From positions 49,198-113,197 of the forward strand of contig UBNQ01000033.1 of assembly GCA_900466875.1 (NCBI GenBank): DNA of 64,000 nt, given 5' to 3'. The stretch is from Hyphomicrobiales bacterium. GTDB taxonomy: Bacteria > Pseudomonadota > Alphaproteobacteria > Rhizobiales > Rhizobiaceae. Shown here in pieces: positions 44,415 through 53,500 of this stretch (positions are counted from its first letter, which is position 1; each line of letters begins with the position of its first letter). Below the pieces are notes generated by a model. The model was not told the DNA's origin. It was given only the letters and a program-made list of their open reading frames with translations, and searched no databases. The position numbers were made by a program, and so were the translations under genes.

Positions 44415-45548
44415 TCAGAATGTCGGGCGCGGTACCGGGATCGGGATATTGGCGTAGGTCTTCTCGCCGATCTTCGTCTCGACCGGTTCGGTTCCCGGGA
44501 TCAGGCCGGCGAAAACATAGGCCGGCGGATGCGTCATTTCGTGAATATAGGGAGAATGCATGACCGTGCGGCCGGCATCGTCGCGGTTTTCGCTGCGAAC
44601 CTTGGCGGCCTTCGGATTGCAGATTTCCTGGCTGACATCGTTGACGACGGTCGTGTCGCCATAGGGTGCAAGTGAAGCCAGCGGCGTACCCTGACTGCCC
44701 GCCGCGGTCAGTCCCTGCTGCAGCAGATTGGCGGAATCGTCCGCGCGGCCAGCAAGGCTGTCAGATCCGAGGACGACCGAAATCACCGTCCGACCATTGC
44801 GCGTCGCGGAAGAGACCTGGTTGAAGCCGGAAGCGCAGATGAAGCCCGTCTTCATGCCGTCGGCGCCATCGAAACGGCCGATCAGCGTGTTGAAATTCGG
44901 ATACTGCTTCTTGCCGGTATCGATGCCTTCGATGGTGAAATAGGTGGAATATTGCGGGAATTCTCGCTTGATCTGCATCGCGAGGATCGCAAGGTCGCGG
45001 GCCGTCGTGTACTGCCCCTTGCCAGGCAGCCCGTGCGGATTGATGAAATGCGAAGACGTCATGCCGAGCCGCTGCGCTTCGGCATTCATCATCGCCACGA
45101 ACTGATCGTTCGTGCCGCCGACCGTTTCCCCCACGGCAACCGCCATGTCGTTGGCCGATTTCACCAGCATGATCTTCAGCGCATTGTCCATGGTCAGCTG
45201 CGAGCCCGGCCGGAAATACATCTTGCTGGCGGGCTGGTCGGTGGCGAACTTGCTCATCACGACCTTGCTGTCGAGCGAAAGCCGGCCGCTCTTCAGCGCC
45301 CTGAACGTCACGTAAGCGGTCATCAGCTTCGTCAGGGAAGCCGGATACCATTTCAGGAACGCATCCTGATGCGCGATCACGCGGCCGGTATTGGCATCGA
45401 TGATCATTTTGGGATTGGCAGAGGCCACCGTGGCGGAGCTGGCAAGCCCCACCGCCGTCACGAGGCAGAGAAGCCGGCGGGCGGCGCGATGGCGGAAAGT
45501 TGAGTGCAGCAAGGTGGTCCTCGTCCGGATGTTAACGAGTGTGGCCAT
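44415..45548 (-). CDS. D-alanyl-D-alanine carboxypeptidase (penicillin-binding protein)
   Basis: A 377-residue low-molecular-mass PBP (DacA/DacF type) that trims peptidoglycan pentapeptides. Catalytic motifs are SLTK (Ser71, Lys74), SAN in VKSANDMA and KTG in GMKTGFICASG. A signal peptide ends near VASA. The C-terminal part is proline-rich. The start at 45548 is preferred over 45578. It is on the same strand as the GTPase, 13 bases upstream of it. Confidence 0.93.
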   Translation of the reverse strand: MATLVNIRTRTTLLHSTFRHRAARRLLCLVTAVGLASSATVASANPKMIIDANTGRVIAHQDAFLKWYPASLTKLMTAYVTFRALKSGRLSLDSKVVMSKFATDQPASKMYFRPGSQLTMDNALKIMLVKSANDMAVAVGETVGGTNDQFVAMMNAEAQRLGMTSSHFINPHGLPGKGQYTTARDLAILAMQIKREFPQYSTYFTIEGIDTGKKQYPNFNTLIGRFDGADGMKTGFICASGFNQVSSATRNGRTVISVVLGSDSLAGRADDSANLLQQGLTAAGSQGTPLASLAPYGDTTVVNDVSQEICNPKAAKVRSENRDDAGRTVMHSPYIHEMTHPPAYVFAGLIPGTEPVETKIGEKTYANIPIPVPRPTF

Positions 45549-45665
45549 TAGTTGGCCTATATGTCGAAGCAATGGCAAAGAAGATTGATTACGTCAATCG
45601 CCGCAGGCACTATCCCTTAAGGAGGGGTGTCATAACGGCGTGAAGTTGGAACGATAGGAAAGATT

Positions 45666-46829
45666 ATGCCCATATTGAACCGCGCAGCCGAACTTCAGGG
45701 CGAAGTGACCGGCTGGCGACGATTCCTGCATCAAAATCCCGAAATTCTTTATGACGTTCACAACACCGCAGCCTTCGTGGCAGACAGGCTGCGCGAATTC
45801 GGCGTCGACGAAGTCGTCACCGGCATCGGCCGTACCGGCGTCGTCGGCATCATCCGCGGAAAGGGACAGGGCAGCCGCACGATCGGCATGCGCGCCGACA
45901 TGGACGCACTGCCGCTGACGGAAATGACGGCCAGGGATTATGCCTCGACCGTCCCGGGCAGGATGCATGCCTGCGGTCATGACGGCCATACCTCGATGCT
46001 TCTGGGTGCCGCCAAATATCTCTCCGAAACCCGCAATTTCAACGGCAGCGTTGCCGTCATCTTCCAGCCGGCCGAAGAAGGCGGCGCTGGCGCGCTTGCC
46101 ATGGTCGAGGACGGCCTGATGGAGCGCTTCGGCATCGAGGAAGTCTACGGCATGCACAACATGCCGGGAATTCCGGTTGGCCAGTTCGCCATCCGCAAGG
46201 GCGGCATCATGGCGGCCCCAGATCGCTTCACCATCACCATCACCGGTCGCGGCGGCCATGCCGCCCAGCCGCACAAGACGATCGATCCGATCTTCATCGG
46301 CTCGCAGCTGGTCGGAAGCCTGCAGGCGATCGCCGCCCGCAATGCCGACCCGGTCCAGTCGGTGGTGATTTCGGTCACGCGCTTCGACGCCGGCACGACC
46401 CACAACATCATTCCGGACACGGCAACGATCATGGGCACGGTCCGCACGCTGAGCGAAGAGACCCGCGATCTTGCGCAAAACCGCATACGCCAGATCGTCG
46501 ATGGCCTCGCCAGCGCCCATGGCGCACAGGCAGAGATCGACTATTACCGCCAGTGCCCCGTCACCTTCAACCACGACCTGGAGACCGATCACGCGATCAG
46601 CGTGGCGACCGACGTGGTGGGCGCAGCCAATGTCGATCCGAATGTCGATCCGACCATGGCCGGCGAGGATTTTGCCTTCATGCTGAAAAGCCGCCCAGGC
46701 GCCTTCATCTTCATCGGCAACGGCGACAGCGCCCCGCTGCACAACCCGAACTACGATTTCGACGACGAATCGATCGCCTACGGCATCTCCTATTGGGTGC
46801 GGCTCGCGGAAAAACGGCTATCGGAATGA
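45666..46829 (+). CDS. M20 family amidohydrolase (hippurate hydrolase-like)
   Basis: A 387-residue zinc peptidase of the M20D amidohydrolase group. Metal ligands are seen in MRADMDALPL, HACGHDGHTSMLLGAA and QPAEEGGAGA, and the late Glu/His in TMAGEDFAFM. The dimerisation domain starts at RGGHAAQPHKTIDP. N-acyl amino acids or hippurate are common substrates; the real one is unknown. AGGAAAG precedes the ATG. Confidence 0.9.
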   Translation: MPILNRAAELQGEVTGWRRFLHQNPEILYDVHNTAAFVADRLREFGVDEVVTGIGRTGVVGIIRGKGQGSRTIGMRADMDALPLTEMTARDYASTVPGRMHACGHDGHTSMLLGAAKYLSETRNFNGSVAVIFQPAEEGGAGALAMVEDGLMERFGIEEVYGMHNMPGIPVGQFAIRKGGIMAAPDRFTITITGRGGHAAQPHKTIDPIFIGSQLVGSLQAIAARNADPVQSVVISVTRFDAGTTHNIIPDTATIMGTVRTLSEETRDLAQNRIRQIVDGLASAHGAQAEIDYYRQCPVTFNHDLETDHAISVATDVVGAANVDPNVDPTMAGEDFAFMLKSRPGAFIFIGNGDSAPLHNPNYDFDDESIAYGISYWVRLAEKRLSE

Positions 46830-46844
46830 TCGCTGGAAAAAGGC

Positions 46845-46873
46845 TTGGCTAATCCGGACGGCTTTTGTATGGA
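46845..46873 (+). promoter_or_regulatory. Promoter of tRNA-Arg
   Basis: TTGGCT and TATGGA are 17 bases apart and end 12 bases before the mature tRNA 5' end, the expected place for a tRNA promoter. Confidence 0.6.
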
Positions 46874-46884
46874 TGAGCGCAAGT

Positions 46885-46961
46885 GGTCCCATAGCTCAGC
46901 AGGATAGAGCGCAGGATTCCTAATCCTGAGGCCGATGGTTCGAATCCATCTGGGATCACCA
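46885..46961 (+). tRNA. tRNA-Arg (anticodon CCT)
   Basis: A complete cloverleaf of 77 bases with encoded CCA. The acceptor stem GGTCCCA pairs with TGGGATC (one G-U pair); the D arm is GCTC...GAGC; the anticodon stem CAGGA/TCCTG encloses loop TTCCTAA with anticodon CCT; the T arm is GATGG-TTCGAAT-CCATC. It reads AGG codons. No integrated element is seen beside it, although such tRNA genes are often attachment sites. Confidence 0.95.
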
Positions 46962-46993
46962 CTCTCCGCAAAACATCACCGATAGGTCCGGCC

Positions 46994-47152
46994 TCAAGGC
47001 CGCGCCGGTTGCGGCATTTCGGTTTGCGGACTGATCGAACTGGTAAACGTCCGGTCGACCGATTGGAGGCGTGTCCAGGAAACGGATACGCCGAAAAGCA
47101 AGATCGCAATGATCGGGATGACGAGAAGCACAACGCCGCCACTGATGCGCAT
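46994..47152 (-). CDS. 52-residue small membrane protein
   Basis: A short ORF with one membrane helix (VVLLVIPIIAILLFGVSVSW) and a polar C terminus. GGAG lies 6 bases before the ATG. An upstream in-frame reading from 47287 has no such site. Function unknown; it converges on the tRNA-Arg gene. Confidence 0.6.
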   Translation of the reverse strand: MRISGGVVLLVIPIIAILLFGVSVSWTRLQSVDRTFTSSISPQTEMPQPARP

Positions 47153-47404
47153 GACCAACTCCAAAACTACATAGTCATGGGCGGGACCTTGTGCGCAGCA
47201 GCTTAATGCTTCGTTAATTTGTGCCAGTTTTGCACAGAAGCGAAGGGTATCGATGGCACCTTTCGAAACAAAGGCAGACAGGCACAAAATGGCCGGGAAA
47301 TGGCCTCAATCGCGGCGACTTGCGTGTCGTGTGCCAGGACACACCTTAACGGCCGCACAAACCGTTCCGGCAGCGGCGTCCCCAAACGCAAGATCATCGC
47401 CTCG

Positions 47405-49327
47405 TCAGTCCAGCAACTCACGAATGCGAACGGCAAGCTCCCGCGCGGTGTAAGGTTTTTTCAGCCAGCTGCCGGAAAGCGCAAGTTCGCGGCCCGCAAT
47501 CGCCGGCTCTGCGTATCCCGAGGTAAACAATACGGGGATATGGGGCTTCTCCGAACGCACTCGGTTCGCCAGCTCATCGCCCGTCATGCCGCCCGGCATG
47601 ACCACGTCGGTAAACAGCAGGGCGATATCGTCATGGCGTTCGAGCTGCGAGAGCGCCTGGGTTCCGTTTTCCGCTTCGATGACCTCGTAACCGAAACTCG
47701 TCAGGCGGGACACCGTCACGCGGCGCACCCGCGGGTCGTCCTCAACGACGAGGATCTTTTCGGGTCCGCCGGGCAATGGGCTCTGCGCCTGGCCTCCGAG
47801 TATCTGGATATTGTCCCGTTCGACCTTCTTCTTTGCCGCTGGAAGGAACATTCGCACGGAGGTGCCCTGCCCCGGCTCGCTGTAGAGCTGGATATTGCCG
47901 CCCGACTGCTTGACGAAACCATAGACCATGCTGAGGCCAAGCCCCGTGCCGGCGCTGACGCCCTTGGTGGTGAAGAACGGCTCGAAAGCCTTTTCCTTGA
48001 TCTCCGCCGTCATGCCCGTGCCGGTATCGGTAACGGCCACCAGCACGAATTCTCCGGTCCGCATGTTGGAATACATCTGCGCGTAATCGACATCGAGCTT
48101 TATCCGCGAGATCTCGACGGTCAGCTTGCCACCGCGCGGCATCGCGTCGCGGGCATTGATAACGAGATTGAGGATGGCGTTCTGCAATTGCGACGCATCG
48201 ACGAGCGCTTCGTTCGGTGCGCCTGCAATGACCGTCCTGAATTCGATCGCCTCGCCCAGTGTGCGCCGCATCAGATCGGAAAAGCCCGAGACGAGTTGTC
48301 CGACATCCACAAGCTTGTTGTTGAGCGGCTGCCGCCGCCCGAAGGCGAGCAACTGGCCGGTCAGCTTGGCGCCGTCATCCGCAGCAGCCTGCGCTTCCTG
48401 CAGCAGAACCCGCAGATTGGGATCTTCGAGCTTGTACTCCATCATCTCGAGATTGCCGCTGATGACCGTCAGGAGATTGTTGAAGTCATGCGCCAGCCCG
48501 CCGGTCAGCTGACCGATCGCTTCCATCTTCTGCGACTGGCGAAGCTCTTCCTCGATCTTCTGGCGGCTGGTGAGGTCACGGATAAATCCCGTGAAGATGC
48601 GTTTTCCGCCGGTGCGCGCTTCGCCCACGGCAAGCTCCATCGGGAATGTCGTGCCGTCCTTGCGAAGCCCAGTCACCACGCGTCCATAACCGATGATCCG
48701 GCGCTCACCCGTCTCCATATAATTGGAAATGTAACCGTCATGGGCATCGCGATCGGGATTGGGCATCAGCATTCTGACATTCTGGCCGCAGACTTCCGAA
48801 GCGACGTAACCGAACAGCCGCTCCGCCGCGGCGCTGAACGAAGTGATGATCCCCGCATCGTTGATCACGATGGTGGATTCCGGCACCGTATCGAGGATGG
48901 AACGGAGATGTGCTTCCCTTTCCGCCAGATCGTTCTGTACCCGTTTCATCGCTGTCACGTCGTTGTTGGTCTGGATCGTGATGGGCGCTCCATCGACCGA
49001 GAGGGAAACCGATACCCATCGCGTCGCAACGAAAACCGGACGGCCGTCGCGCGTGCGATGCTCCACCTCTCCTTGCCAGGAGTATTCCGACGCCAGTTGC
49101 TGGCGAATGTCGTCGAGCGGCTTGGGAAACCGCGTCTGCAGCAACTGATGAACGGATTGGCCGACCGCCTCCTCGCGCGGCCAGCCATAAAGCGCCTCGC
49201 AACCGGAACTCCACCGGGTGATAATTCCGTCGTTTCCGTGGACGATGACATTGGCATCGTCCAGAAGATGAAGGACCGCATCCAGTTCAGCCTGGGTCGT
49301 GAGCGTGTTTCTTATTTTATGTGGCAT
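47405..49327 (-). CDS. hfixL: Hybrid FixL-like oxygen-sensing histidine kinase
   Basis: A 640-residue soluble kinase: PAS 1 (about 13-125), PAS 2 (about 138-252), HisKA with His280 in GGLAHDFNN, an HATPase domain (about 380-497; [17 protein letters not shown]), and a C-terminal receiver domain with Asp574. PAS 2 is very close to the FixL haem domain, with the proximal haem ligand as His196 (AHDGYISNY) and the distal-side Arg as Arg216 (IIGYGR). Receiver fusion, a FixK-like gene 18 bases upstream and a divergent OmpR-type gene match the rhizobial hFixL-FxkR-FixK system. Haem binding is inferred. Confidence 0.85.
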   Translation of the reverse strand: MPHKIRNTLTTQAELDAVLHLLDDANVIVHGNDGIITRWSSGCEALYGWPREEAVGQSVHQLLQTRFPKPLDDIRQQLASEYSWQGEVEHRTRDGRPVFVATRWVSVSLSVDGAPITIQTNNDVTAMKRVQNDLAEREAHLRSILDTVPESTIVINDAGIITSFSAAAERLFGYVASEVCGQNVRMLMPNPDRDAHDGYISNYMETGERRIIGYGRVVTGLRKDGTTFPMELAVGEARTGGKRIFTGFIRDLTSRQKIEEELRQSQKMEAIGQLTGGLAHDFNNLLTVISGNLEMMEYKLEDPNLRVLLQEAQAAADDGAKLTGQLLAFGRRQPLNNKLVDVGQLVSGFSDLMRRTLGEAIEFRTVIAGAPNEALVDASQLQNAILNLVINARDAMPRGGKLTVEISRIKLDVDYAQMYSNMRTGEFVLVAVTDTGTGMTAEIKEKAFEPFFTTKGVSAGTGLGLSMVYGFVKQSGGNIQLYSEPGQGTSVRMFLPAAKKKVERDNIQILGGQAQSPLPGGPEKILVVEDDPRVRRVTVSRLTSFGYEVIEAENGTQALSQLERHDDIALLFTDVVMPGGMTGDELANRVRSEKPHIPVLFTSGYAEPAIAGRELALSGSWLKKPYTARELAVRIRELLD

Positions 49328-49345
49328 TAAAAATCCTGGCTGCGG

Positions 49346-50089
49346 CTAGTGGTGGCGCCGGTCTTCGGCCGACCCCATCGAGTCTCCCCAGCCGTATTCA
49401 TCTTCGTCTCCGGCCAATTGTGCAAGCATCATCGGCTTCATGATCTTTACCGAATGCCGGCCGACGCAGCCGAGCACGCCCTTGGCGCTCAGTTTGGTGA
49501 TCGTACGCGAGACGGTCTCGATGGTCAGGCCCAGATAGTCGGCCATGTCCTGGCGTGTCATCGGCAGCTGTACCATCGACTGTACATCGCTCTTGGCCGC
49601 CGCCCTGCGCAGGTGCTTCAGCAGAAATGTGCAGAGACGTTCCTCGGCGCTCTTGCACGAGAGCAGCACCATCTGGTCCTGGGCAGCGGCCATTTCATCA
49701 CAAACCCGCGCAAATACCTGCGGGCGCAGTTCTTCCGAGTCCAGTACGGCCGCCTCGAAATTCTTCCTGGTCAGCCTGCGAACCTTGGTACCGACAATCG
49801 CTTCGGCGCTGTAGAGGTAATTGCTTTTGAGCGACACACCGAGAAGATCGCCGTCAAAAACGAAACCGGTAATAACCCGGCGGCCGTCCGAAATGATCCG
49901 GAAGATACGCAGCGCGCCTTCCACGACTTCGAACACGTGTTTTGCTTCGTCGCCCTCGAAGAAGATCGACTGGCCGGGCTGGATAAACTCGACCGGCTGT
50001 CGCGAGAACAGGCCATTGAGCGTTTCAGGCTCTGCTTCATGAAGAAGAGTTGCTGCTGTGCGTTCGCGATTATAGCTGGTGAGAAACAT
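49346..50089 (-). CDS. fixK: FixK-type Crp/Fnr transcriptional regulator
   Basis: A 247-residue regulator: a cyclic-nucleotide-like effector domain (FIQPGQSIFFEGDEAKHVFEVVEGALRIFRIISDGRRVI) and a C-terminal helix-turn-helix MTRQDMADYLGLTIETVSRTITKL. The recognition helix carries E..SR, which in Fnr/FixK proteins reads TTGA-N6-TCAA. The N-terminal Cys cluster of FnrN is absent, so FixK is the better name. It is the first gene of a unit with the hybrid kinase. GTAACAG repeats upstream are candidate sites for the divergent regulator. Confidence 0.88.
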   Translation of the reverse strand: MFLTSYNRERTAATLLHEAEPETLNGLFSRQPVEFIQPGQSIFFEGDEAKHVFEVVEGALRIFRIISDGRRVITGFVFDGDLLGVSLKSNYLYSAEAIVGTKVRRLTRKNFEAAVLDSEELRPQVFARVCDEMAAAQDQMVLLSCKSAEERLCTFLLKHLRRAAAKSDVQSMVQLPMTRQDMADYLGLTIETVSRTITKLSAKGVLGCVGRHSVKIMKPMMLAQLAGDEDEYGWGDSMGSAEDRRHH

Positions 50090-50133
50090 GGTATTAACCC
50101 CGTCGTTTGATGGGGGTAGTTGACGTCTTGGCG

Positions 50134-50192
50134 GTAACACGCGAATGCTACCGCTGTAAAAGACGGTTCGAATTGGTAACAGTTTGTAACAG
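50134..50192. promoter_or_regulatory. Candidate K-box: tandem GTAACAG repeats in the fixK-fxkR intergenic region
   Basis: GTAACAG occurs at 50176-50182 and again at 50186-50192, exactly 10 bases apart, and a GTAACA at 50134-50139. Tandem half sites one helical turn apart are typical of OmpR/PhoB-type regulators such as FxkR. The site is 45-105 bases before the fixK start and close to the regulator gene, so it could control both. Confidence 0.55.
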
Positions 50193-50208
50193 CCCGGCTA
50201 GTTTTTTA

Positions 50209-50937
50209 ATGTCCATTGACCCCGCCCACGCGGCCCACATCCTTGTCGTCGACGACGATCCCCGTATTCGCCAGATGCTTGCCCGCTATTTCGAGGGTGA
50301 AGGCTATCGGGTGACGACGGTAGCCGATGGCGTTGAGATGAACGTTGCGATGCGTCAAAACAGCGTCGACGCCGTGCTGCTCGATCTTTCGCTCCCGGGC
50401 GGGCGCGACGGTCTCGATCTGGCGCGCGATATCCGCACAACCTCGGATGTTCCCATCATGATGCTGACGGGTCGTGACGATGTCGTCGACCGCATCATCG
50501 GCATAGAAATCGGCGCCGACGATTACATCGCAAAACCCTTCCATCTGCGGGAAGTCCATGCGCGGCTGAAGTCGATCCTGAGGCGGCGCCAGCCGGCCGC
50601 ACCGCGGATCGTGCAGGAAGAGGACCAGATCATCCGCTTCGAAGGCTGGACGCTGAACGTCTCGCGCCGTCAGCTGCTTGACCCGTCAGAAACAGAAGTG
50701 GAGCTGACCACCGGCGAATTCGACATGCTGGCCGCCTTCCTCAACCATGCCGGTCGCGTACTGACCCGCGATTTCCTCATGGATTTAACGCGCGGCCGTC
50801 ATATGGAGGCCTTCGACCGCACGATCGATGCACAGATCGTCAGGCTACGGCGCAAGATCGAGGCGGATGCCAAACATCCGCAGTTCATCAAGGCAATCCG
50901 TGGAGTGGGCTACATCTTCACCGGCAAGATCGGGTGA
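50209..50937 (+). CDS. fxkR: OmpR-family response regulator, FxkR-like
   Basis: A 242-residue regulator with an N-terminal receiver domain (acidic VVDDDP, phosphoacceptor Asp59 in LLDLSLPGG, Lys in YIAKPFHLRE) and a C-terminal winged helix (ELTTGEFDMLAAFLNHAGRVLTRDFLMDL, ending IRGVGYIFTGKI). It is divergent from fixK-hfixL. In Rhizobium etli FxkR links the hybrid FixL to fixK transcription; the same role is inferred from context. The start at ATG 50209 is chosen because upstream codons read through the repeat region. Confidence 0.8.
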   Translation: MSIDPAHAAHILVVDDDPRIRQMLARYFEGEGYRVTTVADGVEMNVAMRQNSVDAVLLDLSLPGGRDGLDLARDIRTTSDVPIMMLTGRDDVVDRIIGIEIGADDYIAKPFHLREVHARLKSILRRRQPAAPRIVQEEDQIIRFEGWTLNVSRRQLLDPSETEVELTTGEFDMLAAFLNHAGRVLTRDFLMDLTRGRHMEAFDRTIDAQIVRLRRKIEADAKHPQFIKAIRGVGYIFTGKIG

Positions 50938-51374
50938 TCCGGCGGCGTCTCGCTGTCAACCCCGCAGATCACTCCATGCTCCCATGACCCATGCTCCAGA
51001 AACCCGGTCAGTACCGACCAATCCGGGGGTACGGCCGTCCAGATATGGATCGTCCGGCATTTTTCCTCGATCGCGAATGTTCTGACCGCTGAAAAAAGCA
51101 GCGACAGCACTTCCCTGTTATCGACAAGGCTCACGGAGACGAAGAGCGGGACCTCGACCTGCCGCCGCACATCACCTTCGCCCCTGACGGCCACATGGGC
51201 GATGCCCCGGATATAACCTTCGCTATCCTTGACGACGAACCAGCAACGGCACAGCAAGCTGGTGGCGGTAAGTGCCATCCACTGCTCCAGGTCCACGCCC
51301 GGCATGACCCGCTCGATCAACGCATAGGCACGCAACACGTCTCGGGCATTCAGTGTGCCGATCCTGTAGCCCAT
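50910..51374 (-). CDS. GNAT-like hypothetical protein
   Basis: A 154-residue protein that overlaps the end of the fxkR-like gene by 28 bases. CWFVVKDSEGYIRGIAHVAVRGEGD followed by LFVSVSLVDNREVLSLLFSAVRTFAIEEKCRTIHIW has the strand-helix pattern of an N-acetyltransferase fold, but the acetyl-CoA loop is not clear. I do not recognise a specific family. A link to the oxygen regulators next door is only positional. Confidence 0.6.
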   Translation of the reverse strand: MGYRIGTLNARDVLRAYALIERVMPGVDLEQWMALTATSLLCRCWFVVKDSEGYIRGIAHVAVRGEGDVRRQVEVPLFVSVSLVDNREVLSLLFSAVRTFAIEEKCRTIHIWTAVPPDWSVLTGFLEHGSWEHGVICGVDSETPPDHPILPVKM

Positions 51375-51504
51375 TCACTCCATCCGCGCAGTCCGCGCAT
51401 TGGTTGTTGATCTGATAAAGGCCGATCCATTTTGCCGCACCCCAGGGATGCCGCCTTGATGCTGATCAACTGCAGGCTGACCTGTTGCGGCAATAGGGCG
51501 CGGA

Positions 51505-52059
51505 TCACTGCAAAGCCCTGCTGCTGATGCGCGGCGGAACTTTCACTGTGCGATCGCGGCGGAACCTTGCGGCCACGCTGACAAGAACAGCAAGGGCAGT
51601 CGCGAGGATGGCGCCGATCAGCATGCCGAAGCCGCCCCATGCGATACCCGCGGTGCTGATGGGCAATGCCGGAACGAAATCGCGCCAGGCGCTGGCGACG
51701 ATACGCTGATCCGGCCGCGTCGCAACGATCAGAGGCCTCAATATCGGGGAAGCGGCGGAAAGATCTGCAAGCTGGTCCGAAAGCGATTGATAACGCGTAA
51801 AGCTTCGCCTCAGTCCATCACCCTGCTGCCGGAGAAAATCTTCCTGCGACATGGCATAAACATTCAGCGCAGCCTGCCGATCGAGGCCAGAATGGTTCGC
51901 CTGTTCATCGAAAGACTGGATAATGGTGGTCAGCTCTCCGATGGCGCCACCAAGGCGCTGCTTGTATTGCTGGGCGAATTCCGGCGCCTGTGAAAACAGG
52001 ACACCGCAGAACGCAACAATCAGAAATACCAGTACGTGGCGAACGACAGACACGGCCAA
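51505..52059 (-). CDS. DUF2937 family membrane protein
   Basis: A 184-residue protein with an N-terminal helix (VRHVLVFLIVAFCGVLFSQ), a periplasmic helical region starting APEFAQQYKQRLGGAIGEL, and a C-terminal helix (GGFGMLIGAILATALAVLVSV). The APEFxQQYxQRLGGxxxEL segment is the mark of DUF2937. Function unknown. Confidence 0.8.
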   Translation of the reverse strand: MAVSVVRHVLVFLIVAFCGVLFSQAPEFAQQYKQRLGGAIGELTTIIQSFDEQANHSGLDRQAALNVYAMSQEDFLRQQGDGLRRSFTRYQSLSDQLADLSAASPILRPLIVATRPDQRIVASAWRDFVPALPISTAGIAWGGFGMLIGAILATALAVLVSVAARFRRDRTVKVPPRISSRALQ

Positions 52060-52143
52060 CCCTCGGCTTCATCATGCCACTCAACGATTCCGGATCGCAA
52101 AGGTTGCAGCACCCCGATACCGCATCGTCCAGCAAAACAAGCT

Positions 52144-53373
52144 CTACCGCTTCGACACCGGATCCCTGATCCGTTCCATCCTGAAACCGAGACCGATCAG
52201 CCGACCGGAAAGATGCGCCAGCACCGGCCAGCGCGCGATGCCGCGAATGAAGCCGGGCGGACCTTTGCGCTTGCTCTCGTCAACTTGATCCACACGCCGA
52301 CTGCTACGCATCATCAACTGCAGTTTCTGCGTCGCGCGAGTGGGAAAACTGCGCCGTTTCTCGACCGCCGCAAGATCCTTGTCCATCAGCCTGCCTTCGC
52401 GAAGTGGGACCGAGAGGATGTTGGCCGCCGCAACAGCATCCTGGATTGCAAGGTTCACACCGACCCCGCCGATCGGCGACATGGCATGCGCCGCGTCGCC
52501 GATGCAGATCAGCCCCGAGCGCCACCATTGCCTGAGGCGATCGATCCTGACCGTCAGAAGGCTCGTGTCATCGAAGGACCGGATTTCATCCATGCGCGAC
52601 ACAGGCAGCGGTGACGCATCCGCCACCATCTTCCGAAACGCCTCGATGCCTTGATCGCAGATTCTGGCAAAGGTGGTTCGGCGAATGACGTAACCGCATT
52701 GCCAGTAGTCACCGCGATCGATCAGGACGAGGCCCTGCCTTGGACCGGCATGCCCCATCACTTCGTTCGGATCGCCTGGCTGCTTGGAAAGCTTCATCCA
52801 GACGACTTCGCTCGGTACACCAAAACTTTCGACGCGCAGCCCGGCCTTGGCCCGAACTGCGGAACTGCGTCCATCCGCCCCGACGACGAGATCGCTCTCG
52901 ATGTGGACCTCGCCTTCGGCTGTGCGGGCGACGAGGCCCGAAACCTTGCCCGCGTTTTCAAGGATGCGGTTCACCTCTCCCTTCATGATGAGCCGGAAAT
53001 TGGGAAAGGCCTGAGCCGATGCCGCCAGGAAATTCAGAAAATCCCATTGCGGCATGAAGGCGATGAAGCGGTTCTTGACCGGCAGCCGGGAAAAATCCGC
53101 AATCGTGATGGTACGCCCTCCCATTTCCGCCGAAAGCTTTTCCGCCCGCGTGTGCGGCAGGGCAAGAAACGCGTCGATCAGGCCGAGCTGGTCGATCACC
53201 TCGAGTGTCGAAGGATGGATGGTATCGCCGCGAAAATCCCGCAGGAAATCCGCATGTTTTTCGACCACGGTCACATCCACGCCGGCGCGTGCCAGGAGAA
53301 AGCCGAGCATCAGTCCGGCGGGGCCGGCACCGGCGATGACACAGGTCGTCTTGATCTTCACGATTTCGCTCAT
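52144..53373 (-). CDS. FAD-dependent monooxygenase (UbiH/PHBH-like)
   Basis: A 409-residue flavoprotein monooxygenase. FAD-binding motifs are GAGPAG at 15-20, the DG motif in VVGADGRSSAVR and the GD motif in CIGDAAHAMSPIGGVGVNLAIQDA. The layout fits aromatic or ubiquinone ring hydroxylases; the substrate is not evident, and the C-terminal tail is longer and more basic than in UbiH. It is divergent from dxr. Confidence 0.88.
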   Translation of the reverse strand: MSEIVKIKTTCVIAGAGPAGLMLGFLLARAGVDVTVVEKHADFLRDFRGDTIHPSTLEVIDQLGLIDAFLALPHTRAEKLSAEMGGRTITIADFSRLPVKNRFIAFMPQWDFLNFLAASAQAFPNFRLIMKGEVNRILENAGKVSGLVARTAEGEVHIESDLVVGADGRSSAVRAKAGLRVESFGVPSEVVWMKLSKQPGDPNEVMGHAGPRQGLVLIDRGDYWQCGYVIRRTTFARICDQGIEAFRKMVADASPLPVSRMDEIRSFDDTSLLTVRIDRLRQWWRSGLICIGDAAHAMSPIGGVGVNLAIQDAVAAANILSVPLREGRLMDKDLAAVEKRRSFPTRATQKLQLMMRSSRRVDQVDESKRKGPPGFIRGIARWPVLAHLSGRLIGLGFRMERIRDPVSKR

Positions 53374-53500
53374 CGCTCCATTTCGCTCTCATACGCCGCC
53401 GGATCAAGCCATATCCGATCACATCTGCCTCGTCCCGCGCGCTCTTGTGGCAGCCATCGTTCGCTTGTAGACCAACCGCAACTGTGAACATGGAAACGGC

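Noticed and set aside
46885..46993. Integration site of a mobile element at tRNA-Arg
   Set aside because: No integrase, direct repeat of the tRNA 3' end or foreign genes follow; the xerD gene in the window is the housekeeping recombinase.
49000..49327. Loss of the haem-ligand His in the FixL-like kinase
   Set aside because: At first the Arg in ERRIIGYGR seemed to replace the ligand. Aligning with Bradyrhizobium FixL shows that position is the FG-loop residue (His214 there), while the true proximal ligand His200 corresponds to the conserved His196 in AHDGYISNY.
47219..49330. 703-residue open frame antisense to the FixL-like kinase
   Set aside because: Lies exactly opposite a multi-domain kinase with intact motifs; its protein has no recognisable domain and is a GC-frame artefact.
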